NCBI GenBank assembly: GCA_003427395.1
Contig: BFEA01000010.1
Coordinates: 343,775 to 382,750 of the forward strand
Direction: 5' to 3'
Length of the DNA stretch: 38,976 nt
Source of the DNA: Chara braunii
Taxonomy: Eukaryota > Streptophyta > Charophyceae > Charales > Characeae
Shown: positions 30,220-38,976 of the stretch, one piece after another
How positions within the stretch are numbered: position 1 is the stretch's first letter
Layout of the letters: each line of letters opens with the position of its first letter
Made by a program: the position numbers and the translations under genes
The notes under the pieces: generated by a model
Database searches by the model: none
Told to the model about the DNA's origin: nothing
The model's input: only the letters and a program-made list of their open reading frames with translations

Positions 30220-32080
30220 GTTCCAGGTGTTTATCCTGATCCCTGGGTGGAGGGGGGGCTGTTGCCTGACGATGTTTTGTGCCTCATGTCTGCAGTTCCT
30301 TCTCCTCCTCCTTGAGGACCCCTTTGTCGTCGTTCTGCATAGTGTGGTTCTGGTGGGACCATCTCATGTGGCGAAGGTGCTGGCCAGCCAGGTGTCTCAT
30401 TGCCCCATTGTGGAAGCGCATCGTACGTTTATGCGCACGCTGCTCCCTGTTCAACATTCTCATGGTGGCAGTTTTCTCGTGGCTGAGTTTGTTTGTTTGT
30501 TTATTTTTCAGATCCTATTTTTGTTTGCTTGTTCCTTTCTTCTTAGCTTCTTCTTTGTTTCGTTTCTTAGTTTCTTCTCGTTTCTTCTTCGTTTCTTCTT
30601 CGTTTCGTCCTCGTTTCTTCTTCGTCCCAAGTCTGTGTCGTTCTCTGTCAATTATTCCCAGGGTAGGATATAACCCGGGGTTGGCTGGGCCGAACACTCC
30701 CTATCGCATTGCCCAACAGTTTTTCCCTCCCTCTCCCCATCCGTCTTTGTTTCAAGAGAAGGAATTTACTGACGGTGACTGCAGCGTCTCGAGACCTGCA
30801 TTTCACCTCCCTCCCCCCTTCTGTCCGTGCTTCCCTCCCGCCAACTTTCGCTACGAGAACAACCGCCCACCTCTTCGTGAGGCGCTTACATCCCGATCGA
30901 TGCTGCGCCGCAAACCTTGCCATTCACCTACACAGGGCATCACCCTTCTTGGGCTGGTGAGAGCTGACGATGCATCGTCTCGAGACCTAATCTTCACACC
31001 CCTCCCTCCCTCGTTCTGTTCGTAGCCTTTCACACTCTCTCTCCATGTTTGCACGGATTGCTTGTCTTGCCCCCCAGTCCCCCACCCCACCCACAGGTCC
31101 GACACATCATGCCCAAGGATGCCTTACCACTCATCTCATCCCGTTCAAAGCCGTGTTACGAACTCCGCGTTCCCCTTCCCTCTCTCTTCTGTTCGTAACC
31201 ACTCACACGTACCTTGTCCCCGTTGTCCTCGTCACCTGCTGTCCTTGATCTAACTGCGCCTTCTCTCCGTTGTCCTCATCACTGAAACCATCTCCACGCT
31301 GAGATCGAACGTGAATCCGCCATGGCTGTGTGCACGCCTGTTCTGGTCCCTGCTGCTTCGCGTCAAGTCGATCGCCGTTGGTCAGCTATGGTGGCTGTTC
31401 ACCTCGTCGTCTCCGGCGCGATTTCTCCACTCAGCCCCGCCCGCTGCCCACAATTCTTGCTGTACTGTATCCCCGTTGTCCTCATCACCCACTATCCTTT
31501 ATCTATGCTGTAGCTTTCGTTGTCATCGTTACTGAAAACTCCTCCACGCCGAGTTCGATCGCGAATTATAGCCTACTCCGTTCGGAGTCCGCACACGTCC
31601 TATTCGCCTTTTCCGGTCCCTGCTGTATCTCTCTGTTGCGGTTTATCTTCCTATGTTCTTGTGGAAGACTCCTCATTTTGCACATTGGCAGGCTCCTCAG
31701 TTGATGCACACATGAAACTTTTGAATTGCAGATGTGAGTTCAATAAAATAGTTCTGGTTTACGAAGGATCCTATGGTGTGTTGATGCCTTGACGATGCCC
31801 CCCCGAATGCTTTGCGTCCCTCATGTTCTAAAACAAATGCCCTCGATCTAGCCCGGGCCAGATAATGGCCGTGCCTGTTGTGGGGCTGGCGCTGGGCCGC
31901 GGCTTTGCTGCGTTGGGTTCAATTGTTCTTATAAATGCCACTTATCTTATTACTTATTGGAGTGGTTTTGAGCACTTGAAAGCGATATGATGCTTTGGCA
32001 ACCTTCTCTATTTCATTTTATGAAAGTGTTCTTTTTCTTTTCCTTTTACTGGGGTTCACAATAATGGATTGTCACCATGC
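30220..32080. other. No assigned gene; pyrimidine-rich and duplicated
   Basis: 30490-30640 is a T/C-rich minisatellite built on CGTTTCTTCTT. A ~193-bp-spaced duplication has CGTCTCGAGACCT at about 30784 and 30977. A ~255-bp-spaced duplication has CCCCGTTGTCCTC at about 31218 and 31471, followed in each copy by CATCTCCACGC(T)GAG or CTCCTCCACGCCGAG. The 248-codon plus-strand frame at 30279 runs straight through the pyrimidine tract and is not treated as a gene. Confidence 0.55.
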
Positions 32081-32082
32081 AG

Positions 32083-32301
32083 GTAATTGTGTACAGGCAG
32101 CCAAGGTATCAGAGACATCACTACTCTGCACAACGGAAATGGAATCCATTTTGCAGCTGGAGTAACAAAGGACTCGATGATGTGGATAACCAGAAGCAGC
32201 GACAGGAGCAGGGACGGTCTGGCAAACATAGCTTGCCCAAAAAAATGCCTGAATGGCTAGCTGAGCGAGAACGAAATGGGCCGATTCAGGGAATTCAAAT
32301 G
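32083..32301 (+). CDS. Candidate internal exon of a host gene
   Basis: A 73-codon frame preceded by a pyrimidine-rich tract and CAG (32080-32082) and followed by GT (GTATGG) at 32302, with both junctions in phase 0. The peptide is basic and polar with normal-looking composition (VIVYRQPRYQ at the start, WNPFCSWSNK in the middle, KKMPEWLAERERNGP near the end). I cannot assign a family. Introns would fall in the TG-rich segment downstream and the unassigned region upstream. It could also be a chance frame, but the clean phase-0 splice sites favour an exon. Confidence 0.45.
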
Positions 32302-32339
32302 GTATGGCTGTCTACATCCTCCCTGCACCCGTCCCCCTG

Positions 32340-32373
32340 TGTGTCTGTGCTGACCATATGAAATTTCCTCAAG

Positions 32374-32411
<38 letters not shown>

Positions 32412-32602
32412 TTGTGTGCGTGTGTGCTGGCCATACAAAAGCTTCCTCAAGTTTTGGGTGTGTGTGTGTGTGCCATGTGAAAGCTTTCTCAGGTTGTGTG
32501 TGTGTGTGCGTGTGTATGTGCGCACATGACTGTGCCATGTGAAAGCTTCATGTTTTATGTGTGTGCGCCCTGTGTGTGCCATGTGAAAGGTTCAAGGTGT
32601 AC

Positions 32603-32634
<32 letters not shown>

Positions 32635-32650
32635 GTCATATAAAACCCTC
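32340..32650. repeat. TG microsatellite with interspersed 28-40-bp unit
   Basis: TG runs alternate with a degenerate unit (T)GCCATGTGAAAGCTTCCTCA, which recurs about six times (near 32352, 32431, 32471, 32533, 32577, 32635). It is a compound minisatellite. Minus-strand His-Thr repeat frames are explained by it. Confidence 0.9.
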
Positions 32651-32676
32651 CCCGAGTAGACGCTGCTGTAAGTGAG

Positions 32677-32934
32677 GAAGATGTGAGGCATTGGCTTATT
32701 GGGAAGTGTAACTGTGAAAACAACAGCTTCCATGAGCCAGTACATTACAGACCGTGTGCTGCTGTTTTACTGCAGTTGTTGCATTCTGCAAGGAAAATGA
32801 GGGATAGCGAAATGATAGAAATCCAGAATGCAAAATCACATTGGAAGCCAGCAAGTCCAACGCTGTCCAGAAAGCAGAAATGCACTGATATTCCACCAAC
32901 GGAGAACCAAAGCACTGAATCTGAATGTCAATGA
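32677..32934 (+). CDS. Candidate terminal exon; stop inside LTR end
   Basis: An open frame beginning EDVRHWLIGKCNCENN and ending TESECQ-TGA, in phase 0 with an AG at 32675-32676 and so compatible with the exon ending at 32301. The composition is protein-like but I recognise no family. The TGA (32932-32934) lies just inside the proposed outer end of the gypsy 3' LTR (32926), so the reading frame may be terminated by the retrotransposon. The acceptor has a weak pyrimidine tract, and the join to the upstream exon is inference. Confidence 0.33.
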   Translation, partial: EDVRHWLIGKCNCENNSFHEPVHYRPCAAVLLQLLHSARKMRDSEMIEIQNAKSHWKPASPTLSRKQKCTDIPPTENQSTESECQ

Positions 32935-33624
32935 GAGCATACTCTCGTCACCACCAACATATGTATCCAGAGTGCTTCCTCATACTTGGCGCTCAGCGCC
33001 CAGACTACTATCACACAGCCTACTAGCAGCCTATGAATTGACAATGCATCCAGGTGACGTCAGCAGCAGAACCGAAGTACGTGAAGATGTCGACCCTTGT
33101 AGACCATCGCCAAGACCAGGTGTGTGCCCTCACATCATCAACCTCGTCTCTCTCTTTCTCTCTCACTTGACTTTCTCACCTGCATCTTCACCCTAATGAC
33201 TTTCTCAGCAGCGCCCTGCACCCTGCACACCCGCGCCTGCACACAGCGCCAGCGCTAGTGCAGCAAGCAGCCCACGAGCTATCGCTCCAGCAGCGCTGCC
33301 GTCTGCAATTGCAAGTGCCCGACCTCCTCGACTGGAGCCCAGTCCTTTCCCATGTGCTTCCCATGTGAGACCAAGTTTCCAGTAGCTTCAGTCTCGCCCA
33401 AAGTGTCTGCGCCCAGACCCATTCAGACAGTGGCCTGGGACCGAATTGGTTAGGCTTGCCTAACCGCTCGAGCACAAACGTGTGGTGCTCCCTGCTGGAA
33501 GAGCCTGGAAGGCTCACGGATATTTTGGATTCTGACGAGCAAATGGCGGATGTAACCAACTGGCGAGTGACAGAGCCAGACACGCGTCTGCTCCAAGGCC
33601 CTAGCCAAGGGGTAAACCCTCGCA
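32926..33624 (-). mobile_element. 3' LTR of Ty3/gypsy chromovirus
   Basis: On the minus strand it begins TGCGAGGG at 33624, directly after a polypurine tract, and is proposed to end ...CATTGACA at 32926. It aligns with the 5' LTR at 13891-14757: same first seven bases, the GGCGCTGAGCGCC palindrome (32986-32998), the run of CAGCGCTGC words near 33290, and CAACTGGCGAGT near 33560. It is about 170 bp shorter than that copy. The outer end is less certain than the inner one. Confidence 0.7.
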
Positions 33625-33641
33625 CTCCCTCCTCCTTTACT
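33625..33641 (-). promoter_or_regulatory. Polypurine tract
   Basis: Minus strand AGTAAAGGAGGAGGGAG immediately precedes the LTR start TG at 33624 and lies just beyond the pol stop. In LTR retrotransposons this tract primes plus-strand DNA synthesis. Confidence 0.8.
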
Positions 33642-33663
33642 TCGATAGTCCTCTGAGAAGTCA

Positions 33664-34338
33664 TTACACAGCAGGCTGGTTCGCTTTCAAATTTCGTTCA
33701 TAACTTGAGATAATGTAGGGAGCAGTCTTTATTAACTCGTCTCTTGTGAACCACCGATCTTCTTCAGGATCACTATGATGTCGGAACCGCACTCGATACT
33801 GCATCTGCGGTTTTGGAGGTCGTCCCCTGCCTGGAGGCTTGGGCACAGGCATCAGTTTGTGATCGACGATATCGTCAATGTCCACGTGTCCGTCCATGGT
33901 TGGGGGCAGCATCGATCTTCTTGAGGGAAACTGTTCAGTTTCAGCGAAGGGTGCCAACTTAGATGCATGGAAAACAGGGTGTGGACGGAGGTGACCAGGA
34001 ATGTGAATAACATATGATGGACTATCGGGTAGATCTCTTACTATGTCTACAATTTCCCAAGGTCCAAAGTACTGTGGCATCAGTTGTGTGGTATTCCCAA
34101 CCCCTGTCCCAACTCAGACGGCTCTACCCAGACTCGTTCACCTACCTGAAATGCAGACAGTCGTCTGTGTCTGTTCTCAGATGCAACCATGGCATCTTGA
34201 GCTTTCTTGATGTGCTCTACAGTCTGCTGAAGCATCTGTTCATACTTGATAGCAAATTCTATGCTCCCAAGTGCTGCGGTTGACTGGTTTTCAGGCAACA
34301 GGAAGTCAAGAGCAGATCTAGGCTTCCAACCAAGCTGG
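33664..34338 (-). pseudogene. Integrase C-terminus plus chromodomain
   Basis: Two adjoining frames. From 34338 the post-catalytic integrase region reads GWKPRSALDFLLPENQ and RHRRLSAFQVGERVWV. A one-base deletion at about 34085 shifts to the frame 34080-33664, with the GPY/F-type motif (YFGPWEIVDIV), HPVFHASKLAPF, and then a chromodomain (IVDHKLMP, QYRVRFRHHSDPEEDRWF, APYIISSYER). A C-terminal chromodomain marks the chromovirus branch of Ty3/gypsy and in that family guides integration to chromatin. The ORF ends about 23 bases before the polypurine tract, as expected for the end of pol. Confidence 0.88.
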
Positions 34339-34343
34339 TTGGG

Positions 34344-35503
34344 TGTTGCATACTGTAACGGTGCAGACCAGAACAAGAACTGACCTCTCAATACAAAGTA
34401 CAAGATAGCGTAGCGGAAGACTTAGATACCAATGATCCGAACAATCAATATTGCAATGCAGCCCTGAACATACATTGTTCCATGGTGTGAAAGGGGTCTG
34501 GCGCTTCACACAGGAAGACTGCGCCAGCCCCAACCATACACAGACGAAGAAGAAGGGGGTTAGATGAAGAGGAGGGGAAGATGGGAATGTCGTCAACACC
34601 AAGTGTTTCGCACAGGGCCCAAATAGTCCCTCCTCAAAATGTCTGAATCCCAAATGTCGAGTCTGGATCCAATGTTGTCAAGTCTCAAGTCACAACTCTC
34701 TCTCTCTCTGTTGTAGTCTGCTGATCCTGAGAACCAGGTGGTGAGATGGTGAGAAGAGATGGTGGACTTAGAAGAGGAAGAAGAAGAACTCTCTTTCTCT
34801 CTGTGTCCAGTACTAACCTGTGAAGTTGGCGCCTTGATGCAGGTACCTCGAAGATGGAGCTGGAGCTATGGCGCCACAGGTAAGTACCGCTGGCCTCCGC
34901 CAGCCATCTCCCTCCAACGCTACCACTAGCAGCTACTAGCGCCCTGCGCTGAAGACTACTGCTACAGCAATGAGCGCCCAGCGCTGAAGACTACTGGTAG
35001 CGCTAACTACTATTGCCAGAGCTCCTCCTGAGTGCTGCGGCTGAATCCTGAAGACTACTCCTGCCTACTGTGCAACTACCTACCCGTGAAGTGCATGGGA
35101 ACTTCCTATGTACTACCGGGTGCCTCCTGACTGCAGGCGAGGCAGTCCAGGAGGCTGCTCTTGCCAATGCCGAAGGCAGTCAGGGGCTGCCGCTGCAGCT
35201 CCTGCTTGAGGCTGTCGTGGGGAACAGGCCAGAAATAGCCTGTTCCCAAAACCCTGTTTTTGTGCCTGAGTCTTAGGGTAGGTCGATCTTATGAGGGCCC
35301 GAAAGTGGCCCTCCGTTTCAGGCTGAAAAGCCTCAGGGCTGAAAAACCCTGTTTTAGGCTGAAACGACATAGGGCCTGCAGGCCCTCGTTTTTCAGTCTT
35401 TCAGGCTGAAACGACAGGGGTCTGTCAGCCCTTATTTCTAGGATTTTAGGCTGGAAATGCGGGACAGGCCCTGCAGGCCCGTGTGGCTACGCAGTATGCT
35501 ACA
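34344..35503. mobile_element. 1160-bp insertion with inverted ends and 5-bp TSD
   Basis: It interrupts the integrase gene. The plus strand starts TGTTGCATACTG and ends CAGTATGCTACA, a 12-bp inverted pair with one mismatch. It is flanked by TTGGG at 34339-34343 and again at 35504-35508, a 5-bp target duplication. Integrase coding stops at one edge (NAVNSTIGRP) and resumes at the other (NQLGWKPRSAL). It has no coding capacity. The interior has a CT microsatellite (34692-34710), a duplicated CAGCGCTGAAGACTACTG block (34937-35000), and palindromic AGGCTGAAA/TTTCAGCCT-like words (35320-35420). A 5-bp duplication and TG...CA ends also fit a solo LTR. The 12-bp inverted ends favour a non-autonomous DNA transposon. 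Confidence 0.7.
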
Positions 35504-35508
35504 TTGGG

Positions 35509-36140
35509 GGTCTACCGATAGTGCTGTTTACAGCATTGTTGTACAGGCTGGCAATGAGAGGTAACTTCTCATCCCAGTCATCTTGACTTGGCTTAATTTA
35601 ATGTCGAAGCAAGTGCTGCACTACCCGGTTCATCTGCTCAGCCTGCCCATTTGACTCAGGGTGGCTCCCCGATGTCATTTGCAGCCGGGTGCCCATCTGT
35701 TGGGCTGTACTTTGCCACAGTTCGCTTGTGAATCTGACATCCCTGTCACGCACAATGGACTTCGGGAGACTGAAGTCACGTACCCAGTCGTCCATGAATA
35801 GCTTGATGACGTGGTCAGGCCTAGCTGTTTCTGGCAGAGCGATTAGTCTATAGCATACTTAGTGAACCTGTCCACAATGATGAAGACGTGCCTGTTACCA
35901 TTCTTGTTGGTCACAAGAGTATCCACGAAGTCCATGGACACACTCTGACCAGGTCCAGCAGGGACAGGCAAGGGATTAATAAGCCCAAGTGGTGCCTGCG
36001 TTCTTGGCTTGTCACGTTGACAAACGTGGCAAGTCTCTTCATACTTTTTCGTATCCTTTATCATTGTGGGCCACCAAAATTTTTGGACTAAATTTGCTGC
36101 TGTCTTTTTATAACCGAAGCCGGTTGCGTTGTGGCATTCA
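35509..36140 (-). pseudogene. Integrase zinc finger and catalytic core
   Basis: From about 36137: ECHNATGFGYKKTAANL, then CHVC, an HHCC-type finger that appears to lack one His. The first catalytic Asp is in MDFVDTL (about 35931). A 2-base insertion near 35860 breaks the frame. The frame 35795-35598 carries the second Asp (VRDRDVRF) and, exactly 35 residues later, the Glu (SNGQAEQMNR), the D,D35E spacing of retroviral-type integrases. A TAA follows at 35595, and the frame then continues DDWDEKLPLIASLYNNAV to the nested insertion. All three catalytic residues survive, but the gene is broken at several points. Confidence 0.88.
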
Positions 36141-36141
36141 C

Positions 36142-36863
36142 CTAAAAATAAACTACTCTATTCGGAATACGTAAGTGTGTATTCCCAGCCTTCTCAATGA
36201 ACAACAAGCCTTCAACCAGCACAAACTCATCAGAAGTACCTTTGTCTTGAACTTCGAGTTTCCGGATGATCGCAGACATGATTGTGTCCTCTTGATAGGC
36301 TTCCACCATAGATTCGAGGTACATCATCACATATCCCAAACTCGGTCACTAGCGCGCCCAGATAGTCTTACGTGATAGTGCATCAGCCACTTTGTTATAC
36401 TCTCCCTTGAGAGGGTAGAGCTTGAAGTCGTACATATCTACGACTTCAATCGACCTCTTAAGTGCGTCGCAGAGCACTGGCTGTGTCTTAATCCAGCGCA
36501 GCGTCTCATGGTCGGATCTCACATAAAAGAATCTGCCTAGGAGGTAGTGCCTCCAATCGACCAGCGCTCCATAGAGGGCATAAAGCTCATGCTCACGTAC
36601 TCGATCGACCTCAACTTTCCCCCCTTCTTTTGCACAAGGACAGTGCCTATGACGTATTGGCTGGCGTATGTGGTCACAACAAAGGGTTGTTCAGGGTCCG
36701 GCAGTTTGAGGACTTCATAGTGTGTCAGGGCATACTTCAATCTCTTGAAGGATGCCTCACACTCTTTGGTCCACTCCCATGGGGTGTCAAGGCGAGTGAG
36801 GTCAGTTAGAGGGGAGGCTACAGTACTACAACTCTTGACAAACGGGCGGTAGTAGCCTCTCAT
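36142..36863 (-). pseudogene. RNase H domain and linker of pol
   Basis: Starts GYYRPFVKSCSTVASPL (end of the reverse-transcriptase thumb/connection), then LPDPEQPFVVTTYASQYVIG, where the usual catalytic Asp of T-D-A-S is Tyr. A frameshift near 36590 leads to EHELYALYGALVDWRHYL, FYVRSDHETLRWIKTQPV and ADALSRK (about 36375), the classic end of Ty3/gypsy RNase H. The linker frame 36339-36142 (YQEDTIMSAIIRKLE) connects to the integrase finger. RNase H would remove the RNA template; this copy is inactive by the Asp loss and the frame breaks. Confidence 0.85.
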
Positions 36864-37690
36864 CTAACTCCTCAAGGGACATCCTATAGATCCACACTCT
36901 AGGTACCTTGCGACCGGGCTTCTATCGCGTGGACAATCTTCCTTTCTACCACACTCCTAGGCTCTTCAAAAAGGTCTAAATATTGTGCAACGGCTGCTTC
37001 TATCACGAGGGGTGATTTTATGGCTCCGCCTTTTTTTCAAAGACAAAGACTAGGTACATTCCGTCCTCGCGGTTTTGCTTGTTGTAGTTATAGAAAGACG
37101 ACGCGCACGTGCAACCACAACTCTTCACTAGTCTTCTAGCCTTTAACTTCTGCAGCCTAACGATCCTTCCATCTGGCAACTTGTGGATCATCACCTTCCC
37201 GTCCCAATCGAATTGAGGCTTAGCAACTTCGAGGTGGTACATGCCTAGGAACATGTCAAATGGCAGCTCGTCACTCACCAAGAACGAGCTGTTGTATCTC
37301 AGTTCCCCTCGTCCATAGGAGAAGTTGGAGACTACGTCCTTGACCTAGTCCGTCTATTATGGAGTGTTTGTTGGCTAAGGTAGATGCCACAAATCTGCTA
37401 AGCCGCGTTACTTGGTCCCCTAAGCGCAACCTATCCACTCAAACATTACTGATGAAGTTTCGCGTAGAACCTATGTCTGCGAAGATGCCAACCTTTCGGC
37501 GACCTACATCGACTTCTACCACGAAGTGTTCACCCTTTGGACCTTTGTTCAACATCGCTCAAGAGTCTCTAGGGTCCTTCTCTAACCATTCAGTCTCTAA
37601 CTCCTCTAAGGACTCGGACACATCCATCGAACAAAGCATCAATTGGTTCGGATCTATCCGCGGGGCGATCTTGGGGTCTTGGCCATCACT
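36860..37690 (-). pseudogene. Protease and pre-RT region; RT core missing
   Basis: Aspartic protease near 37530-37440 (HFVVEVDVGRRKVGIF, then ADIGSTRNFIS, the usual D-T/S-G being D-I-G at 37469-37477). A TGA follows, then a frame break, then 37281-37018 (SDELPFDMFLGMYHLEVAKP), the protease-RT linker. Next come AQYLDLFEEPRSVV (about 36990) and YRMSLEELDE (about 36875), the standard lead-in to reverse transcriptase. The sequence then jumps directly to the thumb (GYYRPFVK at 36857). The whole catalytic palm, including the box that should read YxDD, is deleted. Confidence 0.85.
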
Positions 37691-37948
37691 TGAAATGGAG
37701 AAGGTAAGGTTACCACTTCAGCACGAGTAAGAGCGGCTAACACCCCTGTTGGCCCGAGGTGTTTCCTTGCGAAGTGCTCGCGGAAGCACCACCAGAGTTG
37801 GAAGATCCAACTGTGGCCATCATCTGAAATGGAGAAGGTAAGGTTACTACTTCAGCACGAGTAAGAGCGGTTAACACTCCTACTGGCCTGAGGTGTTTCC
37901 CTGCAAAGTGCTCTCGGAAGCACCACCGGTGTTGGAAGATCCAACCGT
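37681..37948. repeat. 134-bp tandem duplication of gag-pol junction
   Basis: GGCCATCA(C/T) TGAAATGGAGAAGGTAAGG at 37681 recurs at 37815, and the copies continue through the frameshift site to the gene segment ending near 37948. Since 134 is not a multiple of three, the pol frame after the first junction enters the gag frame of the second and meets another stop. Confidence 0.92.
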
Positions 37949-38611
37949 CATTGTCGAGGATGCGACCTCCCCAACGACCCGCTTACTCTTGCACTTGGCC
38001 ATTGTGTGCCCATACTGGCCACAATTTAGGCAAGCGCCTCGCATAACATAGTCTCACCACACCCCGTATTCCAGACCAAGCTTCACCTATATCGGTGGTC
38101 CTTGGTCACTTTGACCCTTGGGCCGGTCTACCTTCTGTTTCCCAACCTCCTTACCCTTTTCTCTATTGGGCACGGCTACTCCACCATCTGAAGTCTCTTG
38201 AGCCCTTCTATCTATATTTCTTCCCTAAGATCAAAGACGTAATCAATCTCAGTCGTTTGACCATCGTGGTCAATGAACATAAGATTGCCCTTCTTCCTTC
38301 AATGCTGAGGAAGCTTCTTCTTCCCCCATCAACTGGTCCTTGTTGGGCACTCAACTTTTAGCCTTGGCCTCTATGTTCAGGGCTTTCTTGGTCAATGAGG
38401 CGAAGTCATGCACGCCTATGGAGGCCTTGTCGATCAACACTTGCGGTTCGTACGGCACGCCAGGGGCAACAATCAGTCGCTCTACGGCGTTTGTTACCTC
38501 GCGAATTATCCGGTATCTCTTCGATCCTAGACTAGTTAAAGGGCCTTTACCCGATATAGGCCTCAGGCCTTGTAAAAATAAAGCATCACGGGCCTTGAAA
38601 AAGTAAAGCAT
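37880..38611 (-). pseudogene. Ty3/gypsy gag 3' half with intact zinc knuckle
   Basis: From 38611: capsid segment YRIIREVTNAVERLIVAPGV and KKALNIEAKAK, homologous to the plus-strand gag at about 17400-17640 but lacking roughly 20 residues between PQVL and the following ASLTKK. Several stops and shifts occur at 38340-38200. Then SDGGVAVPNREKGKEV, a TAG, KLGLEYGVW, another stop, and the zinc knuckle CLNCGQYGHTMAKC (about 38010-38050), perfect C-x2-C-x4-H-x4-C. The frame closes at TAG 37880-37882 after the heptamer GGGAAAC (37895-37901). The N-terminal half of gag is not found above 38611, so the element is truncated there or its 5' part has been replaced. Confidence 0.85.
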
Positions 38612-38976
38612 TGTGAAAAGGTATCTCGCCAGAGCTCAGAAACGTGAAAGCAGGTCAAAGGTCAAGTTCTCTATCAACAGGCATATCTAAAGCTAAGGCA
38701 AAGGGTATTGTCAGAAGACTTACCTGTTCACCAGGAGATGTGTATGTCATGTCTGTTCGGGTAAGGGTGTGTCTGTACGTGCAGGCAGTGTACCTGTTGG
38801 TGCAAAATAAAGTGTCTGTTCAAGCAGTAAATGTCTGTTCGTTGAGAGTTGTGCCTGTCCGAAAGTTAAGTCAATAGGCACAGTCCCAGTTCTGGTCTAA
38901 GTCCAGGGGTCAGTCCAGATCCAGACTTTCAAGTCCAAATTCAGGCCGGGAGGCCTCAGCAGCAGTTGAACTTCAT
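38612..38976. other. No gene seen; degenerate TGTCTGTTC repeats
   Basis: The words TGTCTGTTCG/A, TGTGTCTGTACG and GTGCCTGTCCG recur between about 38750 and 38860 without a fixed period. No gag or LTR similarity to the adjoining element is visible. Confidence 0.55.

Noticed and set aside
30279-31025. 248-codon plus-strand open frame
   Set aside because: It runs through a T/C-rich minisatellite giving Phe/Ser/Leu runs, has no recognisable domain, and overlaps tandem-duplicated non-coding sequence.
32257-32582. Minus-strand His/Thr-repeat frames
   Set aside because: Direct translation of TG/CA microsatellites.
34674-34690. Boundary ...GACAACA/TTGGATCCAGACTCG considered as LTR end plus primer site inside the 1160-bp insertion
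   Set aside because: The target duplication and inverted ends at 34344 and 35503 define the element better; no second LTR copy exists inside.

Overview
The window looks like nuclear DNA of a streptophyte alga, most likely a Chara-type stonewort. The reasons are several decayed Ty3/gypsy-type gag and pol genes of a style I associate with Chara braunii, plant-type non-LTR (LINE) elements, many microsatellites and satellites, assembly gaps (N runs), and a fragment of a streptophyte plastid rbcL gene. The species assignment is inference. No intact, confidently identified host gene is present; almost everything supportable is transposable-element (TE) debris or repeat DNA.

Layout. 1-2870: minus-strand LTR-retrotransposon fragment (gag with zinc knuckle, leader, tRNA-Asp-like primer site, candidate LTR) cut off by a TG/AG microsatellite. 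About 3430-6130: unclassified 2.7 kb repeat (R1) holding a ~120-bp tandem array and six hairpins with one invariant 20-nt loop and six different stems. 6130-9900: little recognisable, apart from a 1.2 kb repeat at 7440-8650. 9900-11400: degenerate minisatellites. 12670-13882: a 39-bp repeat array, then a 155-bp satellite with two hairpins per unit and the assembly gap. 13891-18195: plus-strand Ty3/gypsy element (LTR, leader, gag, start of protease), inserted in the satellite and truncated. 18198-20090: minus-strand LINE reverse transcriptase, broken. 20570-21600: inverted partner of the 7440-8650 repeat. 21836-22218: candidate exon. About 22540-25130: R2, an inverted copy of R1, carrying the in-frame last 68 codons of rbcL. 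26700-30170: minus-strand LINE ORF1 and endonuclease. 32083-32934: candidate host exons around a TG-rich segment. 32926-38611: minus-strand Ty3/gypsy chromovirus (3' LTR, polypurine tract, chromodomain, integrase with a nested insertion, RNase H, protease, gag) that has lost its reverse-transcriptase core.

How the parts relate. The plus-strand gag (16185) and minus-strand gag (38611) belong to one family and share its LTR (13891-14757 and 32926-33624). They also share a gag-pol junction with a GGGAAAC heptamer in the gag frame, a gag stop 13 nt later and pol in the -1 frame, which fits programmed -1 frameshifting. The most unusual material is the covarying hairpin set shared by R1 and R2 and the plastid DNA patched into R2.
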